Below, in pieces: positions 34,532 to 47,263 of a DNA stretch of 64,000 bases (position 1 is the stretch's first letter; each line of letters opens with the position of its first letter). A program made the position numbers and the translations under genes. A model generated the notes under the pieces. The model did no database searches. It saw nothing but the letters and a program-made list of their open reading frames with translations, and was not told where the DNA came from. Source of the DNA: Gentiana macrophylla (lineage: Eukaryota > Streptophyta > Magnoliopsida > Gentianales > Gentianaceae); NCBI GenBank assembly GCA_026214975.1, contig CM047808.1:3523262-3587261 (forward strand), written 5' to 3'.

Positions 34532-34792
34532 ACTTCCTTTTCAAAGTTATTTTCGGTCGGTCGTGCACAAACTAGCAAGACTATAAAGATTAAGGGAAAA
34601 TCACAAATTACCCCGTTCAAGTATGTCGAATGCAAAATTATAACATTAAACTTTAAAATATTACTACTTCGACGTAATCAAGTGGTCGTAGTTCTTTAGG
34701 AAATAGTGAATTGTTTAAAGTGCAAATTAGTTATAAAGCCGTCGTTAGAGAATTAATGATCATTTAGAGATGACGAAAATCATTTAAGTATA

Positions 34793-36322
34793 GGGACATT
34801 CTAATTTTAAGAAGAAGCTTATTTAGTTATAAGGACATTATAATTTAGTGGATAAAGAAGAAGAAGGAAAAAAAAGGAAGGAAGAAGAAAAAAAAAAAAG
34901 ATCAGCGTCGACGTAGTGATGTTTGTTTGTTTTTTGTTTTGTTTTTAGATGCGATGGCAATGAATCTTATGCAAATGGCGTTGATCGACGATCACGAGGG
35001 CATTGATGATTTATGCGATGGCATTTGATGTCGATCGATGGGACATTGATGTCCGATCGCGATGACATTAATGAATGATGCAGAGACATTAAGCTAAACA
35101 AGATCGTCAAATGATTCAAGATCGTGTTTAAGAATTGAGGATTCCACAATGAATCCAATTATCGTGGAGGCACAACAAACAGCGTGTGGCCATTACAAGA
35201 AGTCATAGTGAAGAGTCTTTGTAGTTTCACCAAACTTGTACTTATTCATATTAAAAGCTCCACATTTGGAGAAATGCAAAACAAGAGCGAGTGATCGACG
35301 CAGTTGTTAGGTTTTATGCGATGGCATTGGCGACTTACGCGGTGGCATTGATGTCTAATGCAGAGACATTGATGACTTATGACTTATCAAATGGCATTGA
35401 TGTCTCAAGCGGTAGCGATTGATGTTTGTATTTACAATTAGATAAGCGATCAATGATATTGATGTCACCGCATATACAACTTGATACACACATTTGATAA
35501 CTTTGTAAAGTAACTTTATTTCTTTGTTATCTTTAAATATTTGATTGATGTTGGTTTATTTGATTAGTGTTGGTTTAAATTTTCGATAACTTTGTAAAAT
35601 AAGCGTATTTCTTTTGTATTTTTGGTTTAAATGCATATTTTACAACCAAAGGTATGCATAAATTGTTACAATAACACGTCATTTGCATAAATCGTTACAA
35701 TAACACGTCATTACATAATTCGATACAATAAGACATCATTGCATAGATCGTTACAATAAGAAGTCATCTGCGATAAATCGCTACTGATGAGGGCGTCATT
35801 GCATAAATCGCTACAATGAGATGTCACTAATCAAGGTTGTCAATGGATCGCGCGGTCAATACATCATGGTAGCCAATGAATCGCGCGTGAATGCATCGGG
35901 GTAGTTAATGGATCGGTGGCCAATGCATCCGGTAGGTGGTCAATGCATGTGGTGATCAATACGCACACGTCGATTTTTATGAAGAAAAAATTGATTTTAT
36001 GAAATTTAATCAGAAAAATATCAAATTTGATTTTAGAATAAAGAAGACGAAAAAAAATGAATTTTAGTGAAAAAATTATGATGATCCGACTTTTAGATCA
36101 AAATATATGACCTTTAGAAATATGGTGAAATATAAAAAATAAAAATAAAAACCCACGCACACAGTAAGTTTTTTTTGTTATGTTTTTTTTATTTTTTATT
36201 ATTACTTTGAATGCTTTTTTTTTCCTCCTTCTTTTTTTTTTTTCCTTCTTCCTCTTTATCCACTTGAAATTAGAATCTCCTTATAACTAAATAAGTTTCC
36301 TTCTTAAAATTAGAATGTCCTT
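34793..36322. mobile_element. long-TIR element (MULE-like?) carrying minisatellites
   Basis: 34793-34885 and 36322-36228 are inverted copies over about 90 bases: AAGGACATTCTAATTTTAAG, TTATTTAGTTATAAGGA, AGTGGATAAAG and an A/G-rich tract. Outside, CGTAGTTCTTTA and TGAATTGTTTA occur at both sides (about 34687-34716 and 36438-36461) and may hold the target duplication. The interior has no transposase, only tandem repeats. Length of the TIR suggests Mutator-like origin; this is inference. Confidence 0.6.
35655..35828. repeat. minisatellite of about 29 bp
   Basis: Six diverged units built on GCATAAATCGTTACAATAA plus a CACGTCATT-type end. It is followed (35836-35960) by a second short array on GGTCAATGCATC, and preceded (34945-35430) by scattered GGCATTGATGTC words. 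Confidence 0.8.
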
Positions 36323-36479
36323 ATAACTAAATAAGATTTCGGAGTGTCCTATTACCCATAATAAGTTGAAAATCAGTCCTTTTAAATAATTGGCCCTTGT
36401 TTAAATAAACTATGACGACTATAGTTCCTTAGTCGACGTAGTTCTTTATGAATTGTTTATATAGAGGGGCTTGTGCCAC

Positions 36480-37040
36480 ATGCATGCGTGGGCCGTGTCC
36501 TTGGTGGACTGCGGTTCGTATTCCCTAAGGAAGAGATAAGCGCTGTTTAATCCCCTTGATTGTAGAAGATAATCTTGGTGATTTGAATATAAGAGCAGAG
36601 TCTTTATGGTTGAAGACTCTTTCCATGTTTATCTGATTAATTATGCACGCGCATGGGGAGTTTGATCCGAGGCGGACACAAGCCGACCTGGGAGGTCCGG
36701 GCTGAGTTGGCGGATCTTTTGTACCTTGGCCGACCTGTAGAGGTCGGGGAGGATGGATGAGCCGGGCTCAACTCGAATTCTCGGGGCTTCTGGCCCTTAA
36801 GGTGGACTTTCTTTGTTTTCATTTATGGTTGAGTTACTGCAGGGATGACACGTGGCGAGGTGCTAATTTGACTTCCGTCATAAGCCCCCCAGATCCAGCT
36901 GATCTGCCTAGATTGCAGCTTGGCTCGGTCATCCAGACTTCATTTTTCACCTAACCGCCAAATCGTAATTTCGTCTCTGAGCATATCATTTGAGCAGATG
37001 AAAGACGAAATATATAGTTTTAATAAGAAAAGATTCATGC
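36480..37040. other. GC-rich unassigned stretch with a G-box
   Basis: No reading frame with family resemblance. It contains GACACGTGGCG (about 36846), a G-box/ABRE-type core, and CCGACCT repeats in both senses around 36680-36745. It could be a promoter or LTR U3 fragment. Confidence 0.3.
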
Positions 37041-37043
37041 GGT

Positions 37044-37137
37044 CGAGATCAACATGCCGTCATATATATGATGGTCTCACACACATCACTCGAGATCAAC
37101 ATGCCGTCATATATATGATGGTCTCACACACATCACT
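37044..37137. repeat. perfect 47-bp tandem duplication
   Basis: Units 37044-37090 and 37091-37137 are identical, each starting CGAGATCAACATGCCGTCAT. Identity implies a recent event. Confidence 0.95.
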
Positions 37138-37989
37138 TGATTAAAACCCACCTTTCTTCACTGTCGAAATTTTCTATTCTTTTGCCTCTCATCCATCTTC
37201 GTGCTTGCTTTCTCTTCTTGTTCGATTCTATTGTCGATTTCTTGTTTTTCCTTCACTAAATTTAGAATTGAAAGCCGTAGTCTCCTCACAAAATGACACC
37301 TTTCCCAGTTTCCCTCCATTGAACAAGGAATTTGTTAAAAACATGTCATGAATCGAACTGGAAAATTTGTTAGTGGGCCGAGTCTGAATCAGTTCATTTT
37401 CTATTCTTGTCATTTTATGTTTTCTGTTGCTGATGTCATAAGTTGTTTAGTCTGTTTTGTGAAATGGCATTAGGCTGTTGTAGTTGTTTGCTGTGTATGC
37501 AAGTTGGCACCATGGGGAGGTATAAGGTGTAATTGGAAGAAACCAGAGGAAATGGATAGAAATCTGCTAAATTACCCTCTCTATTTCTTCTGTTTCCAAG
37601 AGTATGTCCCATAGTTTCCCCTAGGGCTGATTAGAGTATAAAAATACATTTTCTTTTCAAGAAAGGTAAGGTCCATAGTGACAAAGGTTTTCGTTGATCT
37701 AAACTCAAAACATTTATACATTTTTATGTCGAGTATCCTACATACACCTTTTTTTACATAGGGTTTAGTTTTCCTGCACCTTGACTGTGTGTAAAGACCG
37801 TAGACCCAAAGACCTATAAGTCATTTATAATTCTAGAGTTTGGATTTCAGCACATCAAGGGGTATTTTTCTTGAAACATAAAATCTTTGGAGGCATGCAA
37901 TTAATGATATAAATTGGCTGTTAGCATAACCTCTCCCAAAAGATACTTATGGCAGATTCTTTTACTGTTTTTTTACACCTCTTTGATAA

Positions 37990-38510
37990 AACTTTGTAAT
38001 TTTGATAACGCCTCGTTTGTAGGCTTGATTAATAAAGCGATCCGTCTTATAAATTTAAAATAAAAAAAATAAAAAAAAAGCTCTCACCACCTCAATTATG
38101 TGTTTATTTCTCCTCTAACAACACCATTCTGCTGAACCAGTTCAAACACATGAACTTTGCTGGAGAGTTCCTTTGTCAAGAAAGAATTTCCGAAGGACAT
38201 TCTTGAAGTATTATGTCCCATTATTTGTGAATTTTTTTATTTGATCTTGAAATTGAGTTTTGATCATTTTATAAAAGCTTTTAAACCTATTCAACTTAAC
38301 CTTTCTCCTTCAGGATCCTTTATATAGCTAGGATATCCTAGTGTAATGAAAGTGACAAAACCACCTTTTCCATTTCAAAGTTTTAATTCTAGAGGACCCC
38401 ACACGTCACTATGTATCATAGTGAAAGGTTGTAGGTTTATAGACTTGAGAAGGATACATTTTCCTGCTCTTGTTTTTGCCATTTCATATATGTCACAATC
38501 AAGTAAAAAT
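37990..38510 (-). pseudogene. Copia-C integrase fragment
   Basis: Minus strand, from 38500: AKTRAGKCILLKSINLQPFT, then MIHSDVWGPLE, the start of a copia integrase core. In shifted frames it then reads KRWF-CHFHYTR and, near 38130-38180, NSFLTKEL...VQQNGVVRGE. No LTRs are attached. Heavily mutated. Confidence 0.75.
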
Positions 38511-39005
38511 GCCCTTTTATATATTAATGAAAAGCTTTGGATGCAATATTTTCTTCATATAAGACAAACTGGGATGACCGAATCTTTTGTGTCAAAGTAA
38601 AACATTGTTATGGCCTAAGCGAGAAGCGTAATGAAAAATGTTATAATTCATAGATATCGAGAAAGTAAGGAAAGAACGATTTCTTGGGTTGAGGCAATAT
38701 CTGAAACTGATTTCGGTTATAGAAATGAAGATGGGATCGATGTAGTGGACTCTATTGTTGTGATGTATATAAGTAGCAACGAATATGAATCTGATGTGTA
38801 CTGGTTGTGATCTCTTTTTTTAGGGTGATTGTGATCTTTTGATCAACACAACTTTTGTATTTTATATCAAATGTAAACATTGGTTACATCATTGTATTTT
38901 GTCCGGTTAATTGTATCACAACTTTGCTACTATAATATTGTTGAAGTTGTATTTTTAATTTTCTGTAGAACTCAACTACTCTTGTTGTCTTCTTGGCGGG
39001 CTCTT

Positions 39006-40271
39006 ATGGCACGGTCTTCATTGTCAACGAGAAATAGAAATTTTCGTGTTGTTGTGACTTGGTGGATGCAATTGTTGGAGTTGATTAAGGTACTTGTCCT
39101 AGTTGTGAGCTATATTGCACAACAGGAAGGAGACACATATATTCCACATGGTCTCGTAAGAGCCCAAAAGCATAGAGGACACCTCAAACGGCTCATTTAT
39201 GAGAACAATGTCTATTGTCGGGATAACCTCAGAGTTGACACTCCTACTTTTGTACTTCTGTGCGATTTACTTGAAAGTAGGAGGCTAACGAATAGCAAGG
39301 GTGTTCGCATAGATGAGATGGTTGCCACATTCCTCAATATCATTGCACATCACACCAAAGTTCGTTCCATAAAGTTTAGTTTTTGGAGATCGGGTCAGAC
39401 TATACACAAGCATTTTCATAGATTGTTGAAAGCTTTCATACGATGTCATAGTGTCCTCCTTGCAAAGTCTGAACCTATACCAACCGATTCAACTGACCAA
39501 CGATGGAAGTGATTTAAGGTAAGTAGCACACCAGTTTGCGAATCATACATAGTGCCCGTAGATTGTTTATCCATGGATTTGAAAATGAGGAATACTTGCA
39601 GGGATATCTAGGTGCTCTTGATGGAACACACATCCCGGTAAGAGTTGATATGAGCGTTAGACCACGCTATAGGACACGAAAATGACAAATAGCTATGAAT
39701 GTCTTGGGTGTATGCAATCCGAACATGGAATTCCTTTTTGTATTACTAATTTGGGAGGTTCTGCTTTGCCGATGGGACGAGTTTTACGAGATGCTATCCA
39801 TATGCAAAATGGTTTGAGGGTTCCAAGAGGTTTGTCATGACCTTAGAATATATTTTACATTTATTGGTGTGATCACTATTTTATTTATTTGACTTACATT
39901 CGAGTGTAGGGCAATATTACTTATGTGACGCTGGATACACCAATGGAGAAGATTTTCTTGCACTTTATCATGGTCAACGATACCATAGAAGTGATTGGGG
40001 TGGGAGCGCCCATAGACCTAGTAATTTTAAAGAACTTTTTAACTACAAGCATTCTAGTGCAAGAAACGTAATTGAGAGAGGCTTTGATGCTATTAAGATG
40101 CGGTGTGCTATACTTAGAAGTCCTTCATTTTACCCAATCCGTGTCCAGAGCCGTATTGTTAATGCATGTTGTCTTCTTCACAACCTCATCAGGAGGGAAA
40201 TGCCCAATGATCTTATAATGGACGAAGTGGATGCATTTCTAGATGGACAAGTGGATGACAAGATGATATAA
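39006..40271 (+). pseudogene. PIF/Harbinger transposase (HARBI1-like)
   Basis: The ATG at 39006 precedes NNVYCRDNLRVDTPTFVLLC and the KFSFWRSGQTIHKHFHRLLK helix-turn-helix region. A TGA (39510-39512) breaks the last codons before the first intron, GTAAGT...TTGCAG (about 39518-39600). The DDE nuclease follows: LGALDGTHIPV (first Asp), a GSA-x-DGRVLRDA block in a shifted frame (second Asp), a second intron ending GTGTAG before GGCAATATTAC, then YLCDAGYTNGEDFLALYHG and ARNVIERGFDAIKMRCAIL (Glu). It ends at TAA 40269. The partner Myb-like ORF and clear TIRs were not found. Confidence 0.85.
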
Positions 40272-40839
40272 TAAATCAGGTCGAACCTTCACAGCAATGG
40301 ACTGATTGGCGTGACCAAATCACTCATGAGATGTGGAACATAAGCCACCCTTCATAGGCGCATGTCAAGATATCAACTTATGCTACATAATTTTTTGTGA
40401 TAGTAGTTATTTTGCCTAGTAATTTTCACTGTGTTGCATTTTTTGGATAGGCTAGTCTTAAGAATAGCAAGTGAAAATAGTTTGTTCGGCACATGGTGAA
40501 TATTGTGGTACGATAAGGTGGTATGTTTTTAATGGAATGTAATTATGTAATGAAATGATGTATAACGTGGTATGTTTTTCAATGGAATGTAAAAAGGTGT
40601 ATAACGGTTGATGTCCAGTATAATTATGATATTTGATGTACTATATTGGCTAATGACTAATTTACGATCTTTATTTTTTTTTGGATATTGACCTTTCGAA
40701 TAAAATGGCATGTGATGAACACACAAAAAAAAATTGCAATTTTTTATACTTAAAAAAAAAAAAAAAAAAACCCACACCTATCCCACCCCACCCTGCCCCA
40801 ACACCCACCCTCCCCACCTCGCTCAGACATACCGCCCAC

Positions 40840-41500
40840 GTGTTTTGTCAATTTTCATTCCATTCCATCTCATTCCGTACATTTTCGGCGGTAATGAAAA
40901 TGGACTGTTTTCATTCCGTTGGAATATATTTTCATTCTATTCCGTTACCTTATCATTATACACAAACACTGGAAAAATCATTTCATTTCATCATATTCCT
41001 ACGACATACAGAATTGGAGATTTCATTATAAAAGAACATTGAAATTTAAATTTATTTCCATCAAACCTTCTATCTTTCCAAACAAAGGAATGGTAAATAT
41101 TCATTCTATTACACCCATAACAAACGTTGGAATTGAATGTCGATATTGTATTATCATGCGTAACAAACGCAGGAATGGAATACGTTATTCTATTCTATTC
41201 CATTCCATTCCTGTCATTTCTCCTCATGTCCACTCACCCCAACTTCTTCACTAGAATCATAGCAACGTGCTTCCTCGTCGGTCACAGTACGCGAATCCTT
41301 CTAGCATATCTCTCTGAGTCCGGGGTGCTCCGAGGACCGTAGTACGCTCTCTCTCAGCTCTTCCAACCCGTCTTGGAACTCTTTGAACCGACTGCGAACT
41401 GACCATCGGCTTAGAGTCTTCCCAATCATCATTGACGTTTAAGACATTCCTGTCATTTTATTCCATTCCATTCCATTAATGCGTAATAAACGAGCCATTA
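40840..41500. repeat. ATTCC-rich MITE-like fragments with an internal 225-bp insert
   Basis: CATTCCATTCC-type words and GTAACAAACGCAGGAATGG/GTAATAAACGAGCC ends resemble termini of PIF/Harbinger MITEs, which fits the adjacent transposase. Between two copies of CATTCCTGTCATTT (41206-41219, 41445-41458) sits an unrelated 225-base GC-richer segment. Confidence 0.5.
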
Positions 41501-42339
41501 TGATTCTGATCAAAGAATAGTCGTGAACTATATTATTTTGATTGCTTTTGTGTACGAGTGTTACACACTATCCACATTTCTAAGCAAATTTGGGCACAAA
41601 TGATATAAACTACTATGCTTGTTATTAAACACTTGGAGGAAAATCGTAGGGAGTTAAAACTAATATTATTACATCTTACGGGAATTAAGATTTAGTAATA
41701 TTAGTACATCACACGGGAGTTAAAACAAATATTAAAACTAATATTGGAGTATCAAATATCAATGGAGGGACCTTAGTATTGTTAACAAACAGAGCTGTAC
41801 GCGAACAAATTATGATTGGACTCTATCAGTTTGTGTTTGTTTGTTTGTTAAGTGTCGCCCAATCATTGTTTGTCTGTATTCATCTTCATGTTATTTTCCA
41901 TCTCAACAACATAGTTGAAACTAGTTTTGAAAAATTAAAAAGACATTCAACTAAAATAATAGTTGTTGTAAAGAGGGAGTAGAGCGCATTTGAGCTCGGC
42001 TAATATATCTTAACGAATAGAGCTCAAACATAAAATTGAGTTTGTTTACTAAACAAACTTGAGTTTGTTCGTGTAATAGACAAACACAAAATCAAACGTT
42101 TGATACTCGATTCGGTTTGGCTCATTTACACCTCTAAGAAGGTTAGTTTGGAGGGTAAGGAACATGAGGCCACACAATAGTAAGATCTTACAGAAGGTCT
42201 ATCAGTTTGACCAATATTATGATTAAAGGTTTGCCATCAATGAATACAAATTTTAGGTTGGTCATGAACCAAATTCTAGTTGGTGTACCATATCCAATAG
42301 GAATTATTGTTTTTAAACTGGGCCCCTATTTCTAGAAAA

Positions 42340-42566
42340 AAAAAAAAACTACCAATAAATTTCCTTCAAAGTGATGAACTTAGAAAAGATAGGATCCAGA
42401 ATATTGTTACTAGATTGTAGAAGAGGATACATAAAGTACACATACAGGACATGTGTCACTCTTACACACTACCACATGTAACACACAAATCTATAATAGA
42501 TTCTACACTATTAGATATTACATATTGATCCTTCAACATTCACTAACACAATATGATACTCTAACA
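42340..42566 (-). repeat. 3' LTR of Copia-D
   Basis: On the minus strand TGTTAGAGTATC follows the purine tract TTTGAGGGGAGA. The far end, near an A/T run at 42338-42352, is approximate. The 5' LTR is not in the window. Confidence 0.75.
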
Positions 42567-42573
42567 TCTCCCC

Positions 42574-43170
42574 TCAAACTATATGTGGATGATGTTCAAC
42601 ATTGAGTTTGTCACGAAATGGAACAAAGGCTGCAGTAGACAGAGCCTTTGTTAAAATATCAGTAGGCTGGTCATAGGAGGGTATGTAGTCAACCACCAAC
42701 TCTCCCTTGAGAACTTGATCCCTTACATAATGAACATCAATTTCAATGTGTTTGGTCCGAGCATGGAACACTGGATTCTGTGCCAAGGAGTTTGCACTGA
42801 TATTATCACGATGAGACATCGGTGTGAGGTGAGTTGTACACCAAGTTCTTTCAGAAGTGACTTGAGCCATGTGATCTCTGCTGCTGCATTAACTAAACTT
42901 CTGTATTCTGACTCTGTGCTTGATCTAGACACAACTTGCTGTTTTTTTGAGCTCCATATGACCAAGGAATCACCAATATACATACAATGTCCTGCCACAG
43001 ACCTCCCGTCATACTTACAGCTTTCCCAATCCGCATCACTATATCCAGTGAGAGTGAGTTGAGCATATGTATATAAAGTGAGAGTAAGACTGCCCTGTGA
43101 TTTGAAGTGTAATCCAAATTCTATAGTCCCTCTTAGGTATCTCAAAAATCTTTTCAGTGCCTGCCAGTGA
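42574..43170 (-). pseudogene. pol: Copia-D RNase H and pol C-terminus
   Basis: Minus strand reads RYLRGTIEFGLHFKSQGS, YSDADWESCKYDGRSVAGHC, SRSSTESEYRSLVNAAAEIT. After one frameshift near 42840 it reads RDNISANSLAQNPVFHART, KHIEIDVHYVRDQVLKGEL and DILTKALST. The start of the domain is cut at about 43174 by the Athila-like LTR. The opposite half of the element should lie beyond that insertion but is not visible before or after the gap. Confidence 0.85.
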
Positions 43171-43174
43171 ACAT

Positions 43175-44624
43175 TGATGACGGTTAAAATAGTCTATCCT
43201 ACGGCATCAATATCCTATCCATTCTGAGCTAAAAATAATTGTTTCGACCAATAAATATGAACCATTTACGTTGAATATCATATGTCGGGTTCGTGAGTCG
43301 AGAAATCTGCACTTAGCGTTTATTTTCCCTGTTTCGATATTATTTCGTGCATTATTTGATGATTTTCAAGACACAAAATATTGGGCTGAGCATGACGGAC
43401 GAATCTGGAGTGGACTGGACGAAAAGAATGGGCCTAAGGTATTCTAGAAGCATCCAAGTAAAGTTGGTTGAAGAAAAAAGACGAAAATACCCTCGGTAAC
43501 CCGAGGTTGGCCACCGACTTACCGAGGGTCCAGAATCTTCCGAAACGCGTTTTCTTGGACGAGGGGTCAAACTAGTTGTTCCTAAGTCGGTTTAGATAGC
43601 TATAAATAAGAGGCTTCGCCTCAGAACAAAATGTACTCAAATTATTCAAGAAAATTATGCAATAAAAGTTCTTGTTCTTTATTTTATTTATTTTATGAGT
43701 TCTGGTCGGAAAGACGACGGAGTCGCCGCCAAGGGAGAGACCCGAAGGAGATATACGCTCGTCTTCGAGGGTATGATTTTCTATCTTTTCCAAGATGTAG
43801 ATTTATCGTCGTTATATTCGACTAGTATGTTTTAATTGCTTATTTAGTTTAATTATGTAGTAGTTAGTTTATTTTACCCCATGTGTTATAGATCTGATTC
43901 GTTGGTGAAGAAATCATGAAATAGTAGTTGCGTTCTTCAGATCTACGACGGTCTATATCGCTAGATCTGAATACCTAGTAAATTACTAATTCATGATAAT
44001 CGGCGCCAACTACGTTGATCGATAGATTTAATTTACATGTTTTTAGCCTGATCAACTATTTGCATGTTATCGTAAATTAACATGAAGGACCACAGGTGAA
44101 GTGTTAATTAGGACATTATCTAGAATGGACCACAGAACGTCTTTGGTCAATGTCGATAATTTATCTCAGGCGGGTTTGCGGTATGAGGTAACACTCAATA
44201 TCGGCAGCTCTAGTTCTTTATGCGTATGGGCTATTACGGACCAATTAAGGAGGGAAGCTTGTGTATAGATTGTCTACTGCCATTGTCAGAGTAGATAGGG
44301 TTAGGAGTTGTACCCGTAGCTAAACAATGAATAAATTCACCAATGGGGAGGACTGTTGCATGTGTGGGGGGAATAAGTAATTACTCATAGTTGAACTAAT
44401 ACCTTAGAAACTCTAGTTTGCTTCGTTGAACTTGCATAATCTTGTTAGTTTGAGGCACCAATACTTCTGTCTATATATAATAGTTGGTCGTAGACCGTTA
44501 TTGTGACAACTCAATCTTGATAATTAGACGTTCTTACGAGTCTCTGTGGGATAGACATTGATTTGCCAGCACTCTACTACGATAGACCTAGTCCTATTAC
44601 TAGTAAGTGCTTTGCACGCGATCA
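43175..44624 (+). repeat. 5' LTR of the Athila-like element
   Basis: Begins directly after Copia-D sequence and ends CGATCA before the primer site. A TATA box CTATAAATAAG lies at about 43600-43610. Near its end, CTACGATAGACCTAGTCCT closely resembles the corresponding part of the LARD LTR. Confidence 0.85.
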
Positions 44625-44632
44625 AGATTTTT

Positions 44633-44650
44633 TGGCGCCGTTGCCGGGGA
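44633..44650 (+). other. primer-binding site of the Athila-like element
   Basis: TGGCGCCGTTGCCGGGGA, identical to the site in the LARD-like element at 5010. Confidence 0.88.
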
Positions 44651-45075
44651 CTCGTGTCAAGAATACTTTTTATTTAAGATTGAGTTTGCTTTATATATTT
44701 GAGTCTGTTTAATTGAGTCTTTTTTATAGTCTGTTTATACTAGAGTCGTACAGAGTCAGTTCTGTGAATTCTGGAGGAAAATTGCCACCGGTTTACCGAG
44801 GGTCCACCCCGACAAACCGAGGGTCCCGATTTTCCGGAATCGTTTCTGTTTGTTCAGAGTCAGGTCAGTAGTCATAGTCTGTATTTTTGAGTCTGCCAGG
44901 CGTGTGTAACAGCCGCCGAGGCAAGTCACAAACCTTTTTATTTTCTTTTTGCGTCTTGTAGTACGTTACACGTAGTTCAGCAGCCAAACTCGAGAGATTC
45001 ATACCTGAGATTGAAAAGTTTGCTAGACAAAAGAGAAAGGAAACTTGAGAGAGATCTGTAAGGCTGGCGGACGAT

Positions 45076-46400
45076 GTGGTTTCGCACGAAGAAGATCACA
45101 GCGAGAGAGAAGAGGATATAGAAACCAACATGGCACAGAAAGGACAGAACAGACAGAATGGAGCAGAAGTTGTAGTACAAGCAGATAGGAGAATTCTACA
45201 GAGTTATGCAGTGCCTACGATTGAGCAATTCATTCCAGCAATTGTTCAGCCGGAGGATGCAGCTGAGGTATTTCACCCTAAACCGAATGTGATACAAATG
45301 GTGACTAACTACACTACTTTTCATGGAGTAATGAATGAGGATCCTAGTGTACACGCCACCAACTTTCTTGAGATAGTCAACACGGTTAAGCCAGCAGGAG
45401 TACTAGGAGACAATATCAAGCTGAAATTGTTTCCAATCACTCTGAAAGACAAAGCGAAGATATGGTTATTGTCTCTAGCACCAGGATCGATTCAAACTTG
45501 GACCGATCTGTTGCAGAAGTTTATGAATAAGTACTGCCCACCTGGGAAGTCACTACAGATGAGACAAGAAATTATGAATTTCAAGCAAAAGCCCACTGAA
45601 ACATTTGAAGAGGCTTGGGAAAGATTCAAGGAAGCACAGAGGAGATGCCCTCATCATGATATCACTTTGCCCGTACGAATGCATAGTTTATCACGGATTG
45701 CGGCAAAGTGAGCAAATGAGAGTTGATGCATCAAGCAACGGATGTTTTACGTTGCTATCACCTGAAGAAGCCGAAGAAAAATTGGAGCAAATTGCGCTTA
45801 CAAGTCAATGGGGAACGCACCAAGTTGAAACCGCCAAAGTAGCTGAAGGCGTATTTGGAGAAGATACTTCTTAAAAGATCTTATACCAGCTAATGGCAAT
45901 GAATGAAAAGATAGATGGCATGCAAGTTCGCATAAACAAGGTTGAGAAAGTCCACGATATTGAAACAACCAACACTGAGGACGTGAACTATATAGGGAGG
46001 CAAGGAAATCCTTATGGGGGTGGATATCGCCAAGGCTCTTATGACCATCCTGGTTTTAGAATGAGCGACCCTGCTGGGGGTTTTTGACAAAGTGATTCGA
46101 ACGGTGGAGAGAGACCGAGACAAACTGGTGGATTCATGCCTCAATTCAATATGTCAAGTGGTTGGGAAGCAGCCATGGAAAAAATGAGCTCAACCGTGAC
46201 CGACTCAGTCAATCAACTTACGAAATCCATGACTGAGCTGAATACAAACTTCACCACATATTGTTAGAAGAATGATACTAGACTGAAGCCTTAGTGCAGA
46301 ATCTATCGCACCAGGTGAAGGGGATTGCGAGAACAAGTGTCGCCCGTCCTCCGGGATTGCCAAATATCTTGAGAAGAATCCGAAGGACGTGAATGCAATC
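45076..46400 (+). pseudogene. gag: Athila-like gag, broken
   Basis: The frame at 45076 reads through the retrotransposon gag domain: PTIEQFIPAIVQPEDAAEVF, DKAKIWLLSLAPGSIQTWTD, LLQKFMNKYCPPGK and EAWERFKEAQRRCPHHDI. A frame change near 45685 leads to SSNGCFTLLSPEEAEEKLEQ, a TAA at 45872, a coiled-coil-like MAMNEKIDGMQVRINKVEKV segment and a GGGYRQGS-type linker. Further stops follow from 46085. An Athila/Tat-type gag is expected to be about 500 residues, and the order of blocks fits. Confidence 0.85.
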
Positions 46401-46639
46401 ATGACTAGAAGCGGAAAGGAACCGCTGGACCGGTTATACCAACTCTCCAGGTAGAATCGAAGAAGTCAACAGCAGTAACGCAGCAGAATTTGGAGAAAAA
46501 GAGAGGCGGTAACCGGGACACTACTCCGTAAACCGAGTCCGAAAATCGGCAGACAAGACAGCGAGCAAGCAGCGGTCGATAGAGTAATTCTTCACGAATC
46601 AGAACTATTAATCCACGCTACTTTACCCTATCCCCTAGG

Positions 46640-47263
46640 AAATATAAGTCGAATAATGATGATGCGCGTTATAAAAAGTTTATAGAGATGTTTAAAAAGT
46701 TGCAGGTGAATATACCTTTGGTAGAAGCTCTGGCCGGAATGCCAGAATATGCAAAATTCTTGAAAGAAGCAATTTCTACCAAAAGGAAATTGTTAGACCT
46801 TGAAACCATTTGCCTGAACAAGGAATGCTTGTCAGTTTTGCAACACAAACTGCCTCCTAAGTGTAAAGATCCTGGGAGCTTCCTCATACAATGCACAATT
46901 GGAGGAGTATGCCTGAACAAAGTATTATATGATCTTGGAGCCAGTGTCAATCTGATGCCACTTTCCATCTTTCATAAATTAGGCATGAAGGAGTTGAATG
47001 AAATGTCTATAACCCTTCAATTAGCAGATAGGTCTATGAAGCAACCTTGTGGAGTGGTGGATGATGTTTTGGTGAAAGTTGATAAGTTTGTATTCCCTGT
47101 AGATTTTGTGGTGCTAGACATGGAAGCTAATCATGATGTTCCATTGATCTTAGGAAGACCTTTCCTAGCTACGAGCAAAACATTGATAGATATTCATAAG
47201 AGTGAGCTGATTCTGAGAGTGACTGAGGACAAAGTAGTGTTCAATGTGATGAATTCAATGTGA
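46640..47263 (+). pseudogene. pol: Athila-like pol: protease segment
   Basis: Reads FKKLQVNIPLVEALAGMPEY, KLPPKCKDPGSFLIQCTIGG, YDLGASVNLMPLSIFHKLGM and DVPLILGRPFLATSKTLIDI. The DLGAS is the variant aspartic protease signature of Athila elements. Ends at TGA 47261. Confidence 0.88.

Noticed and set aside
45890..46144. minus-strand frames opposite Athila-like gag
   Set aside because: Shadows of the gag coding strand.
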